DNA from: SZUA-265 sp965651905
Lineage (GTDB): Bacteria > Myxococcota_A > Polyangia > Polyangiales > Polyangiaceae
Assembly: GCA_965651905.1 (NCBI GenBank)
Contig: CBFGUG010000007.1
Coordinates: 98,761 to 162,760 of the forward strand
Direction of reading: 5' to 3'
Length of the DNA stretch: 64,000 bases
The position numbers and the translations under genes were made by a program. This document shows, in pieces, positions 35,379 to 43,464 of the stretch (the first letter of the stretch is position 1; every line of letters starts with the position of its first letter). The notes beneath the pieces are model-generated. The model had not been told where the DNA came from. It did no database searches and saw only the letters and a program-made list of their open reading frames with translations.

Positions 35379-36664
35379 TGGCGGAAGTCGACGCGCTGGA
35401 GGTTCGACTCTGGGGGCGACGCGTGGGAGTCATCGCTTGGGACGCAACACGTGCCCTCGGTCACTTCCAGTACGATCCAGCGTACGTCCGGGATGGCTCC
35501 GAGGTGAGCCCTCTCACCATGCCGTTATCCCACCGGGTCTACACGTTTCCCGAACACGCGAGGAGCGAGACCTTCGTCGGGCTACCAGGCATGATCGCCG
35601 ACTCGCTCACCGAGGGATTCGGTAATCAACTGCTCGGCAACTGGCTGGCGCAACGTGGCCTCCAGTTTCGGGATCTCACCCCAATCGAACGGCTGTGTTA
35701 CGTGGGACGCCGAGGTATGGGCGCACTCGAATACGAGCCCGATCTCGACGTCGCCGAGAATCGCTCGTTCGAAATCGAGGTGAGCGAGCTCGTACAGATC
35801 GCCAAACAGGTGCTCCAACAACAGACTTCCAGCAAGACCAAGCTCGATCCCGACGAAGAGAACAGCTTGGGCAAGCTGATCCAAGTCGGCACCTCCGCGG
35901 GCGGCGCGAAAGCAAAAGCCGTCGTCGCTTGGAACGAGGCGACGGGCGAGTTGATGTCGGGTCAAGGTGACTGCCCCCCAGGCTTCGAACACTGGTTGCT
36001 CAAGTTGGCTGATGTGGAGAACGCGGAACACCACGCCGACAGCGACGTGGGTCGTTTGGAGTTCGCCTACTATCGCATGGCGCTTTCCGCTGGCATCGAG
36101 ATGATGGAGAGCCGCCTCTTGCCCGATGGTGACCGAGCGCACTTCATGACGCGGCGATTCGACCGCATCGACGGCACGAAGCTGCACGTCCAGACCTTCT
36201 GCGGGTTGGCTCACGAGGACCGCAACCCAGTCGGCAACACTCACTACGAAACCCTGTTCGCAACCGCTCGCAGCCTCGAACTGGGACAGCCTGCGCTCGA
36301 TCAGTTGTACCGACGGATGGTGTTCAACGTGTTGGCACGCAACCAAGACGACCACTCGAAGAATCACGCATTCTTGATGGACCCCGCGGGCAGATGGTGG
36401 CTCAGCCCCGCCTACGACATCGTGTTCAGCTACAAGAAAAACTCGCGCTGGGTGGCCGCTCAACAGATGTGTGTCAACGGCAAACGCGATGCGTTCACTC
36501 GTGACGATCTACGCGCCGCAGCACGTGCGGCCGACGTCAAACGCCCCGACCCGATCATCGACGAAGTGCGCTCCACCCTCACCAGCTGGCCTCGCGTCGC
36601 GACGGAGTGCGGTCTGAAAGAAGAGCAAGCCAACGCCATCTTCTCCTGCTTTCGCATGTTGTAG
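35375..36664 (+). CDS. HipA-like serine/threonine kinase toxin
   Basis: 429 residues, the usual length for HipA. The N-terminal HipA-N part has 'LGHFQYDPAYV' and 'LPGMIADSLTEGFGNQLL'. The kinase core shows the Ser-containing loop 'IQVGTSAGGAKAK', 'HFMTRRFDR', the catalytic loop 'RNQDDHSKNHAFLM', and the metal-binding 'LSPAYDIVFS'. All key residues of the family are in place, so the toxin is probably active. In E. coli the target is glutamyl-tRNA synthetase; the target here cannot be told from sequence. Start ATG 35375 overlaps the antitoxin stop by four bases. Confidence 0.92.
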   Translation: MMAEVDALEVRLWGRRVGVIAWDATRALGHFQYDPAYVRDGSEVSPLTMPLSHRVYTFPEHARSETFVGLPGMIADSLTEGFGNQLLGNWLAQRGLQFRDLTPIERLCYVGRRGMGALEYEPDLDVAENRSFEIEVSELVQIAKQVLQQQTSSKTKLDPDEENSLGKLIQVGTSAGGAKAKAVVAWNEATGELMSGQGDCPPGFEHWLLKLADVENAEHHADSDVGRLEFAYYRMALSAGIEMMESRLLPDGDRAHFMTRRFDRIDGTKLHVQTFCGLAHEDRNPVGNTHYETLFATARSLELGQPALDQLYRRMVFNVLARNQDDHSKNHAFLMDPAGRWWLSPAYDIVFSYKKNSRWVAAQQMCVNGKRDAFTRDDLRAAARAADVKRPDPIIDEVRSTLTSWPRVATECGLKEEQANAIFSCFRML

Positions 36665-37282
36665 CGCTGGTTTGGAAGCGCACGGCAAGACCACGGGCGC
36701 GCCGTCAGTCAGTCGAACCTCCTTGGTTCCGCGACGCACCAACCTACGAAGCGCAGCCGCGCAACGCGCCCACTGTTTCGCTTACCGCACGCGGCGAAGT
36801 CCGTAAGAGCTCGAACCGTCGTTCCTGTTCACCAAAAGCAAGCATCGGTACTGCCTCTTCTGCGCTCCGTTGGCGAGCCCCGATCTCGAGGAGTCGGGCG
36901 TTGCGCTACGTACGGTGTGTGGGTGTCAGGAGCACAAGCCGCGGGGCATTTCGCCTCGTGATGCGTGGTGCGATCCGAGACTGATCGAAGTTCCGTCCCT
37001 GATGAACACCACCGAGGCCTGTCGACCAGTCGTGTGCCGTCGAAGCTCGGAAAGGTTCCGTGCTTCTCGTTGCTTGGCGTTCGCTCCCAACCTTCTAGAA
37101 AGCAAACGCCTCGAGAAGAATCACACAGAAAATGCCCACTCTGACGCAGTGCGCCAGAGCGTGAATTTGTACGCGCTCGCGTGCGATGCAACACTGCTTC
37201 CCACTCGGGTTGAGGGTGACCTCAGCTATTTCCTGTGGGCCCGCGATACGTCGCGCGCCCACCTTACTTTGGGAGAGCAAGT
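36665..37282. other. Long intergenic region after hipA
   Basis: 618 bases. Open frames on both strands lack ribosome binding sites and have random composition. I see no repeat array and no convincing hairpin with a U-run. GGAGAG at 37272-37277 is the ribosome binding site of the next gene. Confidence 0.4.
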
Positions 37283-39298
37283 ATGAAGTTGGCATCACCA
37301 TTCGTTAGGTGCTTAGTCGGCGGAGCCGTCATGGCACTCGCAACGGCGGCATGCGGCGACGACAGTGGTTCGAGTTCGAACGACGACGAGATGGGAGACT
37401 CGGGCGTCGTTGACGACGACGACGGCACGGGCTCCGACGATGACGATCCGTCGGACGACGACGATTCGTCGGACGACGACGATCCGTCGGATGACGACGA
37501 TCCGTCGGATGACGACGATCCGTCGGATGACGACCCAAGCGACGACGACGATCCTGACAACGATGATCCCGCTGGCGATGATCCAGCGGACGATGACGAC
37601 CCCAGCGACGACGATGATGACCCGGCCGATGACGACGATCCCACGGACGACGACGACCCGGCCGATGACGATGACCCAGGCGACGACGACATGGCTGACG
37701 GCGGCGTCGACGATCCGTCAGGTGACGGCGGCGACGTCACCCCCCCGAGCGGCGACATCGACGACTTGATCGGCGCGATCTGCGACTGGGAGTTCCGCTG
37801 CTGTGAACGCGGCGAACTCGACTACCGCCTCGGCCCCAACACCACCAGCGCCGAAGACTGCCGCGAAGACTTCATCTTCGAGCTTCGTCAGTCCAACTCG
37901 ACGGGAAACAGCTTCGTGTCTGGATCAGCCCTGGGGCTGCTCGGACAACTGGGCTTCAGCGTCAACCTGAACCGTGTCGAACCCAACGAGCAAGCCATCG
38001 CAGAGTGCATCGAGCTCTGGAACGACATGAGCTGCTCGGAGGAGTACATCGCCCCCACATCGTGTTCTGGACCAAGCGAACCCACCGACAACCCTTGTCT
38101 GCTCGAGAACTTGTTCATTCCAATCCTGGATCAAGACGACGAGTGTACGATCGGTTTGGCTGAAACCGCGGCCTACAACGACATCGAGTGTTTGCCCGGC
38201 TCCACCTGCCTGCCCGCGGGCGATCCCGAAAACCCATCGGACGATCCCGCGTGCGTGCAGCGTAGCCAAGAGGGTGAACCCTGCACGGGCAACGGTGACT
38301 GCGATTTCGGCTTCTACTGTGACGCGGGCGACTGCGTCGAGAAAGGTGACGTCGGCGATCCGTGTTCGTTCGAGGACGACGACGAGCCAATCCCGGGCGA
38401 GGAAGTGGCAGCGTGCAAGATCGGCTTGGCATGCCACCCGATTTCTCTGGAGTGCGTGAACAACTGCAGTGAAGACTTCGTGTGCGTCGCCGACTCGGAG
38501 TGCCCCGAGGGGTTCAGCTGCGCACCGCTGACAGTCAACGACGACAGTACCAACTGGCACGTATGTCGAGAACTCGGCGACTCCGCCTCGGACCGCTGCG
38601 ACAACGACGCAGATTGCGTCGAGAACCGTTACTGCAACGGCTCTGGTGTATGCGCTACGGATTCGACTGAAGACGAGGCCTGCGCCGTCGAAGGTCAGTG
38701 CCCCGAAGGCACCTATTGCGACGATACCGAAGGCGAGTGCACCGCGTTCACTCTACGCGGCGACGCCTGTGAGCGTACTCTCACCAGCCGAGCTGGCGAG
38801 TACGAGTCCGAGGAGTGCGAACCTGCAGCGATCGGCTGCATCTACGACGCCGACGACGAACAGCTGGAGTGCAGTACCTCGAAGAGTGACGAGGGTGACG
38901 TGTGTTTGGTCGACTACGATTGCGAGTCCGGCCTGTGCGAAGTCATCGACCCGGACGACGAGGCGGGCATCGTTCTCGACGAGGCAACCTACCGCTGTAC
39001 GAACGGCGCTGAAGAAGGCGACGACTGCGACGGTGATCTGCGCATCGTCGGCGACTTCGACACCGCCGACGAACTGCGATGCGGCGTGGGTCTGGCGTGT
39101 ATCGACGGCACGTGTGAAGTTCAGCTTCCACCTGGCGGCAGTTGCGCAGACGATGACGACAACGCCGATCCCGTCAGATGTCTCAACGGAGTGTGTGCGC
39201 CACGCTACGACGACGAAGACGAGCTGATTTGCTCGGACGCACCCGTCCCGACGTCCAACGGCGGCACGGGACTGACTTGCGACGGTAACGGCGAGTAA
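37283..39298 (+). CDS. Cys-rich lipoprotein with extreme Asp-rich repeat stalk
   Basis: 671 residues from ATG 37283 (GGAGAG upstream; the frame to 37235 is an unlikely extension). The signal peptide ends 'VMALATAAC'. Residues 30-150 are an acidic stalk made mainly of DDDDPS repeats. A conserved module follows with 'IGAICDWEFRCCERGEL' and several Cys. The C-terminal 400 residues contain repeated Cys-rich units such as 'CTGNGDCDFGFYCDAGDC' and 'CDNDADCVENRYCNGSGVC', similar to Dickkopf-like knots found in many myxobacterial surface proteins. Function unknown; probably a cell-surface adhesin or matrix protein. Confidence 0.85.
   Translation: MKLASPFVRCLVGGAVMALATAACGDDSGSSSNDDEMGDSGVVDDDDGTGSDDDDPSDDDDSSDDDDPSDDDDPSDDDDPSDDDPSDDDDPDNDDPAGDDPADDDDPSDDDDDPADDDDPTDDDDPADDDDPGDDDMADGGVDDPSGDGGDVTPPSGDIDDLIGAICDWEFRCCERGELDYRLGPNTTSAEDCREDFIFELRQSNSTGNSFVSGSALGLLGQLGFSVNLNRVEPNEQAIAECIELWNDMSCSEEYIAPTSCSGPSEPTDNPCLLENLFIPILDQDDECTIGLAETAAYNDIECLPGSTCLPAGDPENPSDDPACVQRSQEGEPCTGNGDCDFGFYCDAGDCVEKGDVGDPCSFEDDDEPIPGEEVAACKIGLACHPISLECVNNCSEDFVCVADSECPEGFSCAPLTVNDDSTNWHVCRELGDSASDRCDNDADCVENRYCNGSGVCATDSTEDEACAVEGQCPEGTYCDDTEGECTAFTLRGDACERTLTSRAGEYESEECEPAAIGCIYDADDEQLECSTSKSDEGDVCLVDYDCESGLCEVIDPDDEAGIVLDEATYRCTNGAEEGDDCDGDLRIVGDFDTADELRCGVGLACIDGTCEVQLPPGGSCADDDDNADPVRCLNGVCAPRYDDEDELICSDAPVPTSNGGTGLTCDGNGE
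37433..37690 (+). repeat. Coding tandem repeat (DDDDPS units) in the lipoprotein stalk
   Basis: An 18-base unit, GATGACGACGATCCGTCG and variants, is repeated in frame at the left side and degrades rightward into DDP, DDDDP and DDDPA forms. The identical DNA of adjacent units (37480-37530) points to recent slippage or recombination; stalk length is likely to vary between strains. Confidence 0.8.
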
Positions 39299-39343
39299 GC
39301 AGTAGTCGCAGGCGCCTGACGTAACTGTAGCCAGGGGGCAGCA

Positions 39344-39377
39344 CGGCCCCGAGGATCAGCTGATCCTCGGGGCCGTT
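39344..39377. terminator. Perfect 34-bp palindrome after the Asp-rich lipoprotein gene
   Basis: ACGGCCCCGAGGATCAG is followed directly by its exact reverse complement, with no spacer. As RNA it would fold into a very stable hairpin about 45 bases after the stop codon. There is no U-run right after it, so it may stop transcription with Rho, protect the 3' end, or be a protein-binding site. Confidence 0.5.
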
Positions 39378-39699
39378 GCACGTTTGTTGCACGGCGTCTT
39401 GCGCTCGACTCATGCGTAGGCCGAGAAGCCGCGCTCACGGCGACAGAGCTCATCGAGTGACCTCCCGCGCGACAGACCCCAGCTGCAGTGGTAGACCGGG
39501 CTCCGATAACAAAGCCGATCGACAGCGTAAACTCTCATCCGCCAGAGGTGAACGAGCGGACGTCACTTCGAGATTGCGCCAATCCCGGGTGACCACTCAG
39601 CGCGACCAAAAAACAGCCGTGTCGGGGCGCAAGCGACTTTTCTGACTTTTTGCGTCATGGCCCCTTATGGGGCGTCGGGGTCGTCCCGTATCGGTGCGT

Positions 39700-39726
39700 G
39701 GGGGGCACGCCTCGCAGAAGCCCCCC
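39700..39726 (+). promoter_or_regulatory. GC hairpin abutting the start codon of the PilZ-like gene
   Basis: GGGGGGC (39700-39706) pairs perfectly with GCCCCCC (39720-39726), leaving a 13-base loop. The stem ends one base before ATG 39728 and there is no Shine-Dalgarno sequence in the usual place. If the start is right, the mRNA leader would be folded at the initiation site. Confidence 0.4.
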
Positions 39727-39727
39727 G

Positions 39728-41437
39728 ATGGAAAACTCAGAACAAATCGCGAAGTCACGGACCCGATCGCGTACTGTTTCACATCAGGACACGTTCCAGA
39801 GCGTCTATCGACTGCAGGAATCAGCGAGAGCTTCCGTCTGGAAAACTTGTCGCGACGCGCGCCCGGCGGTCGACCTGACGTTGCGCGACCATACCGTGCG
39901 CGGACGTCTGATTGGACCACAAGACGACGCGCCGCTGATTCAGCTCGACGGTCCACTGCTAGGTGAGGAGCTATCGTGCACGGGTCGGTTTTCGTTGTAC
40001 GACGTTCCGTTTCTGTTTCGAGGGGAGTTACGCCAAACTCGAGCGGGCTGGCTGCTCGAGCACGCTCAACTGTTTACCCAGGACCGACGCCTGACGTCAC
40101 GGGTAGCCGTGCCCAGCAACAGCGCGCGACTCGGCTGGGCGACCCTGGAGAACGGTGAGCCTCGTTGGGTGGAGAGCGAGGTGGCCAACCTCACCCCCGC
40201 GGGCGCGCTGCTCGACAGTTCTCCGCCTGCGCCAGAGCCACCCCGAGCGCCCTTTCCCGCTCAGTTGAGCGTGGCGGGACGAAGCATCACGTGCATGGCC
40301 GAGGTTCGCAATCAGGTCACGGTGTCGGGAAGCCGTTTCACTGGACTACGATTGCACATTTCGCACGAGCAGCGCGCGGTTCTCAACGCGTACGCGAAGC
40401 GCCGTTTCCCGAGGTTGGTCCCGCGTCGTACCGTGGAGGCAAGCCAAGTCACCGCACTCATGCGCGACTCTGGTTACCTGCGCTTGCGCGAGGGCGAAGG
40501 CCCTTCGAATGCATGGCATCGTCTGAACACATCAGCGTCGAAAGACGTCGTCTATCGCGCCAAAGACGGTCAGGTCATCGGACACATCTCTGCGTCACGC
40601 GTCTACCGCAGAACCTGGATGATGCATCAGCTAGCTGCCAAGACTGGCCATGCGGAGAGCGGCCTTTGCCGCAGGACGCTGTACGAGCTGGTCGGCAGCT
40701 GGCCAAGCCTGATTGATGGAGAGCAAGCTGGGGTTCTGGCCTACTTCGACAGAACTAGTCGCTGGCACGGACGCTTTTTCGAGGGCTTCATTCCGTGGTT
40801 GGGGGACGAGGCGCTGGCTGTGATCAGCTTCTTCGATCGCTTCGAGCGATCCGCCGACGCTGCAGCCCATCCGCCAGGCCAGATCGCGAACCCTGCAGTC
40901 GAGGTAGGGGGGCTGGACCCCGCGCATCGAGTTCATGCGACCGCTCTGGTTCGTGCGCAGTTGCCCACGCTGACCGCGAATCAGTTCGACATTCACCCGG
41001 ATCGTTTGCGCACCTCACGACTCGCCCCGGGACTCGCCCGCGCGAGAGAGGTATTCATACTTCGCGTGGATGGGTCCGTACGGGGGGTTGCGTTGTGTGA
41101 AACGGGAAATCGTCACGCATCGTTGTTCAACTTGATGAATGCTGCCCAGTTGTACTTCTGCCTGGGCGCGAGCGCGCCATCGGTCGACGAACAGCTCGCA
41201 CTACTCGCGACGGTTCGACGGTTCTACGCGGACTCAGGAATCGACAACCCGATTGTGATGTCCCCGGCAGGCACGTCGAAACTCGGGCTAGCGGAAGACA
41301 CGATACTCGCGGAAGCCATGGGCTGCATCAGCGTAGGCGGCGCGGGCCTTCGGCAGTGGGAGAACTTTTGCAAGCTCCACATGGGTCAACTGTACCTGAG
41401 GAAACGACGAGAACTCCAACAGGACGAGACGAGATGA
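39728..41437 (+). CDS. PilZ-like domain protein with C-terminal acyltransferase-like region
   Basis: 569 residues from ATG 39728; a TTG at 39650 is possible but lacks support. The N-terminal 230 residues look like a flagellar-brake/PilZ pair: 'DRRLTSRVAVPSNSARLGW', 'VANLTPAGALLDSS' and 'RFTGLRLHISHEQRAVL'. The rest resembles a GNAT-type acyltransferase: 'VIGHISASRVYRRTWMMHQL', then a second half with 'VFILRVDGSVRGVALCETG' and 'FYADSGIDNPIVMSP'. Assignment is by pattern and is tentative. A cyclic-di-GMP-responsive enzyme is one hypothesis. It overlaps the next gene by four bases (ATGA), so the two probably work together. Confidence 0.55.
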   Translation: MENSEQIAKSRTRSRTVSHQDTFQSVYRLQESARASVWKTCRDARPAVDLTLRDHTVRGRLIGPQDDAPLIQLDGPLLGEELSCTGRFSLYDVPFLFRGELRQTRAGWLLEHAQLFTQDRRLTSRVAVPSNSARLGWATLENGEPRWVESEVANLTPAGALLDSSPPAPEPPRAPFPAQLSVAGRSITCMAEVRNQVTVSGSRFTGLRLHISHEQRAVLNAYAKRRFPRLVPRRTVEASQVTALMRDSGYLRLREGEGPSNAWHRLNTSASKDVVYRAKDGQVIGHISASRVYRRTWMMHQLAAKTGHAESGLCRRTLYELVGSWPSLIDGEQAGVLAYFDRTSRWHGRFFEGFIPWLGDEALAVISFFDRFERSADAAAHPPGQIANPAVEVGGLDPAHRVHATALVRAQLPTLTANQFDIHPDRLRTSRLAPGLARAREVFILRVDGSVRGVALCETGNRHASLFNLMNAAQLYFCLGASAPSVDEQLALLATVRRFYADSGIDNPIVMSPAGTSKLGLAEDTILAEAMGCISVGGAGLRQWENFCKLHMGQLYLRKRRELQQDETR

Positions 41438-42177
41438 ACGACACTCTGCAGCTCTACGACCGTCAGCTCGAAGCCGCACGCTCCGGGGTCAGGAACCACC
41501 CCGCCATGCGTCGTCTGATGGACCCCGAATTACCGAAACAGACCCTCTTGCGTTTCCTGATCGAGTACTGCGCGCTCGGAGTCCAGATCACCGAACCCGT
41601 AGACGGTTGGATTCGTCGAGCGGGCGCTCGGTGCAAAGAAGTAGGACTGCCAAAGCTCGGCAGTAGCTTGGAAAAACACGCGAGCCACGAAGCTGGGCAT
41701 CACTTGATGTTCATCGACGACGTGCACCAGCTCACCGAGATCTATAATCGGTCGTTCTCGCCCGCACTAGATGCAAGACAGCTGCTCGATCAGGCGCCCA
41801 CGCGAAAGATGCGCGAGTACATCGAGCTTCACGAAGCTACCATCGCGGGTGACACTCCCTTCTGTCAGGTTGCGATAGAGCTCGAAATCGAGGGACTCAG
41901 CGTTAGCGTGGGCCCGGCATTGCTGGCGCATCTCGAGAGTCGACTGGGGCGTGAAGCGGTTCAGGCACTCTCGTTCCTGACGGAGCACGTCGCGATCGAC
42001 GTCGGACATACTGCCTTGAACAACAAGCTTCTGGAACGGCTATTGGAGCAGCGTCCCGACGCGCTGGAGCAGCTGGCACGAACAGGCCAGCGCGCCATTC
42101 AGATCTACTTGGACTTCTTCGGCGAGTGTTTGGAGCGCAGTACAGGCACGGTGCAAGCCTCGCCTGCGCATGCTTGA
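41434..42177 (+). CDS. Haem-oxygenase-like, probable diiron protein (iron-containing redox enzyme type)
   Basis: 247 residues from ATG 41434, within an ATGA overlap. The protein is all-helical. Metal-ligand-like residues occur where haem-oxygenase-like diiron oxidases have them: 'HASHEAGHHLMFIDDVHQ' (about 82-99), 'AIELEIEGLSVSVGP' in the middle, and 'TEHVAIDVGHT' with Glu184, His185, Asp189 and His192. This E-H-x3-D-x2-H pattern is a hallmark of the family, whose members oxidise amines, fatty acids or amino acids. The substrate here is unknown. Pairing with a PilZ/acyltransferase-like protein is unusual. Confidence 0.75.
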   Translation: MNDTLQLYDRQLEAARSGVRNHPAMRRLMDPELPKQTLLRFLIEYCALGVQITEPVDGWIRRAGARCKEVGLPKLGSSLEKHASHEAGHHLMFIDDVHQLTEIYNRSFSPALDARQLLDQAPTRKMREYIELHEATIAGDTPFCQVAIELEIEGLSVSVGPALLAHLESRLGREAVQALSFLTEHVAIDVGHTALNNKLLERLLEQRPDALEQLARTGQRAIQIYLDFFGECLERSTGTVQASPAHA

Positions 42178-42274
42178 CTCATCGCGAGGATCCGCGCCCG
42201 ACTGCGCGAGCCATCACGGTGCGCTTTCCGCAGCGGCTGGCCCGAGTAAGCGAGCAACAGAGACTGTCGATGAG

Positions 42275-42790
42275 TCAGGCGTTGCTCGCACCGTTTTGAT
42301 CCAACAGCGATCTGACTCGCTGTTCCAGTCGTCGACCGTTCAAGGTGCTCCCGATTCTCCCAGCTGTCCAAGCGCACGCGAGTTGATGTGACGCGAACAC
42401 CTTGTTCGGGAACGAACTGCGCGACGCCAAGTTGATGGCGGTGATGATGCTGCGCACAGCGGTCGCCTGAAAGCCCGAACCTTCGTAGACGATGCCCGCG
42501 GCGCCGATGAAGTCGTCGTATTGACGCAACAAGCGCGCGACTTCCTTTCTGGCGTCGGGCGGCGTGCTGATATCCATCTCGCGGTTGAGCAGAGTGATGA
42601 ACCCCACCTTACGATTCGGATCGGCGTGCTTGAGCCGACGAAACTGTTTCTCGGCGGTGCGTGCTCCCTCCACACTCACCTCGGTACGCCACCACAGGAT
42701 CACACACGCTTCGAATGTATCCACTACGTATGATGCGACGGTCTGTGGATGCAAGCTGGAGGTAAAGCCGGGTTCCGGAGTTGCAAGCAT
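42275..42790 (-). CDS. Hypothetical protein, conserved-looking single domain
   Basis: 171 residues from ATG 42790 (start uncertain; no clear ribosome binding site; the longer frame to 42892 is less typical in sequence). It contains 'VILWWRTEVSVEGARTAEKQ', 'VGFITLLNREMDISTPPDAR' and 'LACAWTAGRIG'. The pattern suggests a small alpha/beta fold similar to uncharacterised myxobacterial proteins related to STAS-like or SpoIIAA-like domains. I cannot name a function. It converges with the diiron-protein gene. Confidence 0.6.
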   Translation of the reverse strand: MLATPEPGFTSSLHPQTVASYVVDTFEACVILWWRTEVSVEGARTAEKQFRRLKHADPNRKVGFITLLNREMDISTPPDARKEVARLLRQYDDFIGAAGIVYEGSGFQATAVRSIITAINLASRSSFPNKVFASHQLACAWTAGRIGSTLNGRRLEQRVRSLLDQNGASNA

Positions 42791-43114
42791 TGTAACTACG
42801 TGAAGCGAAGGGGGTTCGACGCATGGTCTAGCACCGTGATCAAACCCAACGTCGAAATCAGAGGGACAACCTGCCACCTCACCGCGAAACACCTACACTG
42901 CTCACTCCGCGACAGCCCAGTCCCCGAGCACGAATGCTGATGATTCTCGGCACTTTATGAGCGCCAGCCCAACCCCAAACTTCGTAACATTCGTGAAAAC
43001 GGGCGACCAAACGCCGCGCGCTATCGGCATCGTGCTCTCTCGACCCCAGGCGACTCACGACACGAGCGCGTGACGGCGTCTCGAGCGTGCCCCAAACGTT
43101 CGCTTCGACGCGAT
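42791..43114. other. Intergenic region without supportable gene
   Basis: 324 bases. A minus-strand frame (42879-43139) overlaps the end of the DUF1244 gene and begins with plausible codons, but codon bias fades in its second half and no motif is visible, so I do not call it. No repeats or palindromes stand out. Confidence 0.4.
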
Positions 43115-43366
43115 TCACTTCTGAAACTTCGCCTTCCATTCGGCGTATGGCATTCCGTACACGAGGGCCCGGGCGTCCGGTTCCGTCAGCTCGACCCCCC
43201 TCTCACCAGCTGCCGCCCGATACCACTTCGAAAGACAGTTGCGGCAAAAGCCTGCGAGGTTCATCAAGTCGATGTTCTGAACGTCGGTGCGCGATTGCAA
43301 GTGCTCTACCAACTTGCGAAACGCTGCAGCTTCGACCTCCGTGCGAACCTTCTCGTCATCAATCAT
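43115..43366 (-). CDS. DUF1244-family protein
   Basis: 83 residues from ATG 43366. The family signature is intact: 'VQNIDLMNLAGFCRNCLSKW' and 'ALVYGMPYAEWKAKFQ'. DUF1244 proteins are small, helical and carry the conserved CxxC here, which could bind a metal; their role is unknown. The length equals the family norm. No operon partner is evident. Confidence 0.92.
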   Translation of the reverse strand: MIDDEKVRTEVEAAAFRKLVEHLQSRTDVQNIDLMNLAGFCRNCLSKWYRAAAGERGVELTEPDARALVYGMPYAEWKAKFQK

Positions 43367-43464
43367 GACGACAGCATAACGACATGCACGCCTGAGGTGC
43401 AATCCGCGGATACGGCGTCCTGCTCGTCAAACCGCCCCGCACAGGCAACGATGCCGTGCGCTGG

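Larger units (their letters stand above)
39299..39727. other. Intergenic region with two strong hairpins
   Basis: 429 bases without a supportable gene. It holds the perfect 34-base palindrome at 39344-39377, and a 7-bp GC stem ending one base before the next start codon (39700-39726), both listed separately. Between them I see nothing else. Confidence 0.5.

Noticed and set aside
42879..43139. 86-codon minus-strand gene downstream of DUF1244
   Set aside because: It overlaps the DUF1244 gene, codon bias fades in its second half, and no motif or ribosome binding site supports it.
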